Source: Vitis vinifera (Eukaryota > Streptophyta > Magnoliopsida > Vitales > Vitaceae). From it: a stretch of 64,000 bases of DNA. Below are positions 59,711-64,000 of the stretch, piece by piece. The stretch spans positions 1,679,001-1,743,000 of the forward strand of contig NC_081820.1 in assembly GCF_030704535.1 (NCBI RefSeq). The letters run 5' to 3'. The translations under genes and the position numbers were made by a program. The number at the start of each line of letters is the position of its first letter. Within the stretch, counting starts at the first letter, position 1. The notes under the pieces are model-generated. The model was not told the DNA's origin and made no database searches. It worked only from the letters and a program-made list of their open reading frames with translations.

Positions 59711-62260
59711 CTCCCCTTTGGATGATTATAAGAATATGTCTCATTAAAACCTTACTAAGAAAAGCCCTATGGGAAAAACTCTAATGAAGGAAAAAGAGTA
59801 CAATATTCTTTTTTATGACTACAACTACCTCATTAAAAACTTTGTCAGTAAAACCCAGTGGAACAAAACCTAAGCGAAAGGAAAAAGAATACAATGTAGT
59901 GATATTTTTATCAATTAGTTCCCTCTCATGTTGGCATGATTATATTTTCTCTAGTAGCACAACATGAAGATCTTTGAGTCGACGTATTCCAATGAGTTCT
60001 TAAGTATTGCAGTTGATAATGCCTTTGTTAATAGATCTACTAAATTGTCACTCAATTTTACTCGTCGAATAGCAATTTCATCACTCTTTTGGAGTTAATG
60101 AAAGTAAAAGACTTGGGTGATATATATGTTTGATTATATCACCCTTAATGTATCATTCTTTGATCTATGCAATGCATGCAACATTATTAACTTGGTAGTA
60201 TTACTTCTGATGGAGGATAGTCCACATATTTCCATTATTTGCTTGATTGATCTCCACGATATTACCATACTACCATAAATAAATATTACCTCATTTGAGA
60301 ACGAGCTTTATTGGGGTCTAAAAGATAGTCAACATCATATTCAAACAATTAAAATTCTGATCCTTCAGAATAACACAGACTCATGTTATTGTAGTACATG
60401 ATTGACTTTATTCCAATGTCTTTGAGTTGGTGCATAACTATATCTCACAAGTCAGTTAATAAGAAATACAATATTTGGTCATGTATAATTTGCAAGATAT
60501 TTTAACACACTAATAACACTGAGATATGGTATTTCTGGATCAAGTAGTTCTTCATTATCTTCTTTAGGACAAAAAATGTCTTTTTTCACTTTAAGTGAAT
60601 AAACTATCATCAGAGAATTTAATGGATATTATTTATCCATATGAAAATACTTCAAAACTTTCTTTGTATATGTTGACTAACAAACTAATATTTCATTTGA
60701 AAAGTACTCAATCTGCAGGTTGAGACAAAAAATTTGCTTTACAGGATCTTTCATTTCAAATAGTAAACTATTCTTATAAGCTCTTTAAGAGTTTCAACAA
60801 AATTCAAATATTCCACATATACTAAAACAATTACAAATATTCAACATAGTGAATATACATTGGCAAATGAAGTAATGCACATATACTTCCCGTTTCAAAT
60901 ATTCATTGAATTGATTGTACCTCATGTTTTTAGACTGCTTAATCGATACAAGGATCTTTGTAGCTTAATTGAGCATGTGCTACAATGTTTTGAATTAGTT
61001 GCTTCAAGCATTTGAAATCCTTCAAGAATTTTCATATATATGTCATTATCTAAAGATCCATGTAAATATGTAGTAACAACATCCATGAAACGCAAATCCA
61101 ATCCTTTTAAAACTATTAAACAAATTAGATATTTAAATATGGTTGTGTCCATCATTGGAGAATATGTTTCCTCGTCTGTGAGAAACCTTGAGCTATGAGT
61201 CACGCTTTATATCTCATGATTTCATTTTTCTTATTACACTTTCTTATAAATACTCATTTATATCCAACAAGCTTGATAACTTCAGACGTCTAGACTATAG
61301 AATCAAATACTTCTCATTTTTCTAATAATGTTAGGATACATTCTTTTCATTTTGACCAATCTTTTCTATGTTGTCATTCATTTATAGTTTTCGGTTTGAG
61401 ATCCTTATCATTTCTTATGATGTTAATAGCCACTTGGAAATAAAATATATTGTCAATGACAAGAATATTTCAATCTCATTTTTCTCCATCTATAAGTAGA
61501 TAATTGAGATCTTATCATTATCAGGTATTTGTACATTTTTCATAAGCTAATTGTAAAACATATGACTCTCCTAAGGCCACTTGTTTAAATTGTGCCTCTT
61601 TAGGGCCTGCTTAAGACTGATTAATCATTTTAATAACTCACTTTATATGCAACTTCTTCAAGAGTGTCACCTTTCATATATCTTTTCTTGTGTTTTCCTC
61701 TTCTAGGGAATGTATTTGCCTCTTCAAGGTCTACCACACTTCAAGTGTGTCTTAGACTTATTATTTAATTGTCCTTCAGGGATATCAACACATTATTTAA
61801 TTGTCCCTTTAGGGACATCAACTTATTATTTAATTGTCCTTCAAGGACATCAACGCATTAGTTAATCGTCCTTCAGAGATATCAACTCATTATTTAATTG
61901 TCATTCAAAGATTTCAATTAGTACTGAAATGTTCTAGGTCAGTGAAAATGATTTTGTCACTTTCCTTGCATCAACGAAAGCATTTGGTAGTTGATTTGCA
62001 AATCCTTGCAAATGAATAATATTTTTGAACTTCTAGTTCACATTGATTAGTACAATAATCAAAATGAGTCAAAGTCAATGCATTCCAAATAATTTCATGT
62101 CGTTCTTCTGAAACTAGCTCTTCTTCCCTTAAAGGCAGGAAAATTGTCTCATTAAAATGATAATTTGCATAATATGTCATTCTACCTTTCAAGTGTATAA
62201 GTAGACTAGTCACTAGATAAAAACTTCTAGTTTTATAATGTACATCCATACGACTTTGTA
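59711..62260 (-). mobile_element. Ty1/copia pol relic (integrase, RT, RNase H)
   Basis: Minus-strand order is integrase tail to RNase H. At 62249-61971: YANYHFNETIFLPL and CTNQCELEVQK, the end of copia integrase core. At 61203-60922: YSPMMDTTIFKYLI, GLDLRFMDVVTTYLHGSLDN, IYMKILEGFQM, the copia RT. At about 60680-60400: DNEELLDPEIPYLSVI, YLANYT, APTQRHWNKVNHVL. At about 60340-60200: NKARSQ, the RNase H entry. Many stops and frame changes. The order and 3' LTR at 59514 make a single element whose 5' part (gag, 5' LTR) is not recognisable in the window. Confidence 0.82.
61761..61922. repeat. Five tandem 32-33-bp repeats inside copia pol
   Basis: Units start TTATTTAATTGTCCTTCA (61761, 61793, 61826, 61858, 61890) and contain GGGACATCAAC. 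On the minus strand each reads close to D-V-x-x-G-Q-L, which in intact copia elements is a single VPxGQ-type stretch between integrase and RT, so one codon block seems to have been multiplied. Confidence 0.8.
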
Positions 62261-64000
62261 ATGAATTAATGTATCATTGTTTACCCCAGGGGACCAAGTT
62301 GGTCTTACAAGGCTTTTTTAGATCTAGCATTATATAAAGTGTCATTCATATGGAATCAAATACCATTAGTAACATAGTATAAACTCTTTTGGAGTCTTTA
62401 ATCAAGTTTTTATCACCTAATAATATGAACATTGTTTGTCATCAATATTATGCAATTAATAATACAAGAGTTTCATCAAAATAACAAGTCATAAAATATG
62501 TCATAAAGACTTCGCCTTTATAGAGTTGAAGAAATATTATCATAGAGAAAGAGTTAAAATCAATAGAAAAATACTAGTCATCGATAATGACTTACTTTAA
62601 TAAGTTGTGTAAAAGCAATGAAAGCATGTATAAAAAACAAAACAAATATGAAAAAAATAATTCAAAGTTATATATTTCTTAAATATCTTACACGCTTGAT
62701 TTTATAAGTGTGGAACAATATAGACATGAAATAACTATAAAGTATTTCAATAATCTAAATCAACGTGCAAAAATTTATTCATAAATCAAAGTTTCAAGAG
62801 AACATATCATGATTTCAAACATCTTGTAATTTTTTTCATGTCTCAAAACTTTAATTTAAACACTACAAATTCATCTAAATATAAATGTAAAGATATAATA
62901 GAATATATTAAAAACAATAGTTGAATCTATAGTGATTGAAAAATTATTTTTGAATAATGAATTAATAAAAATATCATGTGACAACATGCAATAATATATA
63001 TTATTTTATACAACTCAAAATTTTTCAATCATAAAAACATGTCTAAAAAAAATTGACATGCAAAATTAATTTATTAATCATATGACCAAGTCATACATTT
63101 CATATATATCAAAAAATAATAATAATAATAATAATCAAAATTTTCAACACATAATTTCATTATTAAATTCCAATAAATAAATCCAAATAAAAAAAAATAT
63201 TATCCATAATTTTCAAGATATAAGTACATATGTTATTAAAAAATCTCAACTTTCTATATGAAATAATCATATTTTACATAAGATATTGGAAAATCCAACT
63301 ATTATCTCAAAAGATTATTGTGTATTAAACAACTAGAATAAAAAAAAATCTAAAATATCATCTTTAACACAAGAATATTAAATATAAATATCATAATTTC
63401 ATGCACTCCAAAAATTTCACATCTATATGTAAATATTTCTACTAATAACGATATAAATTCTAATAATAAAAGTTCATTAAAAAAATATCAAGCATTTACC
63501 TATTTTTATAGCTTGATATACAAAATATTAATCTTTTGATAATATATAAATATTATATATATGTTTATTATCATAACTTTATACTATAATATATTTTACT
63601 ATAACTTTTGCTTATATGAATTTCATAAAGTTGTACAAAATTGTTAACTAACAATTTTGTTCTCTATACCTTCTAGTTATAAGAAAGTACATATTAACAA
63701 CTTTGACATAACATTTGATTAGCACAAAGAATATTAATTTGCTCATTTTCATAACTTCGGGTTATGGATAATAATATTTATATAACTTTTGGTTATATTC
63801 ATATAGTTTTTTACTATACGAGTTTTAAAAATTATTAATTTACTAATTTTTTTCTTCATAGTTCAGGTTATGAAAAATTAAAATTAAAATAATGTTATAA
63901 TAACATTAAAAATTAACAATTATGTTATGATACAACTTCTAGTTATATAACAAAATTTTAAAAAAATTATGTATCTTCTAGCTACATAGTTGTTCATTAA
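62261..64000. other. Very AT-rich sequence, degenerate short-motif array at the end
   Basis: No gene recognised; the gag region expected for the copia element is not readable. From about 63570 to the window end a motif close to ATAACTTYTGGTTAT recurs irregularly (about 63603, 63665, 63751, 63782, 63858, 63933, 63971). Confidence 0.5.

Noticed and set aside
61761..61922. Possible CRISPR-like array
   Set aside because: The 32-33-bp units are directly contiguous without spacers, in a plant retroelement.

Overview
This is a nuclear DNA window from a eudicot plant. It shows long AT-rich intergenic stretches, split genes with GT-AG introns, and many MITEs, SINEs, LINE and Ty1/copia relics. The gene content (a Bet v 1/norcoclaurine-synthase-like cluster, PSF2, an EXORDIUM-like gene, an MCC1/NAA60-like acetyltransferase, a plastid pseudokinase) would fit a woody eudicot such as grapevine. 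The species is an inference, not shown by the sequence.

Layout. 1-519: end of a decayed copia pol (+). About 975-5632: a large imperfect inverted duplication whose spacer carries a MYB pseudogene (-). 5.6-9.3 kb: AT-rich DNA with MITE-like elements. 9443-10028: an intact two-exon Bet v 1-family gene. 11.6-13.2 kb: a decayed relative with a triplicated first exon. 14983-21861: GINS subunit PSF2 (+) with a perfect E2F-type site just upstream. 22-24 kb: AT-rich elements. 24-35.4 kb: a mosaic tandem array of Bet v 1-family exons in which every copy is broken or lacks exon 1. 35533-36925: a two-exon EXORDIUM-like gene (-). 39097-46.95 kb: an MCC1/NAA60-like GNAT gene (-) whose roughly 5 kb 5'UTR intron is largely built of degenerate tandem repeats. 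48313-59287: a 12-exon, probably plastid-targeted pseudokinase (-) with a LINE fragment and a full-length tRNA-derived SINE in its introns. 59514-62260: 3' LTR and pol of a copia element (-) lying directly upstream of the kinase gene. 62.3-64.0 kb: very AT-rich sequence with a degenerate short motif array.

The genes are independent plant housekeeping or secreted-protein genes, not an operon-like system. The parts most worth a second look are the MYB inverted duplication, the Bet v 1 pseudogene array and its 4-bp frameshift copy, the tandem-repeat UTR intron, the kinase that has lost its catalytic residues, and the LTR placed as a possible promoter. All splice models were built by hand from frame continuity, splice dinucleotides and family resemblance. 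No database search was run.
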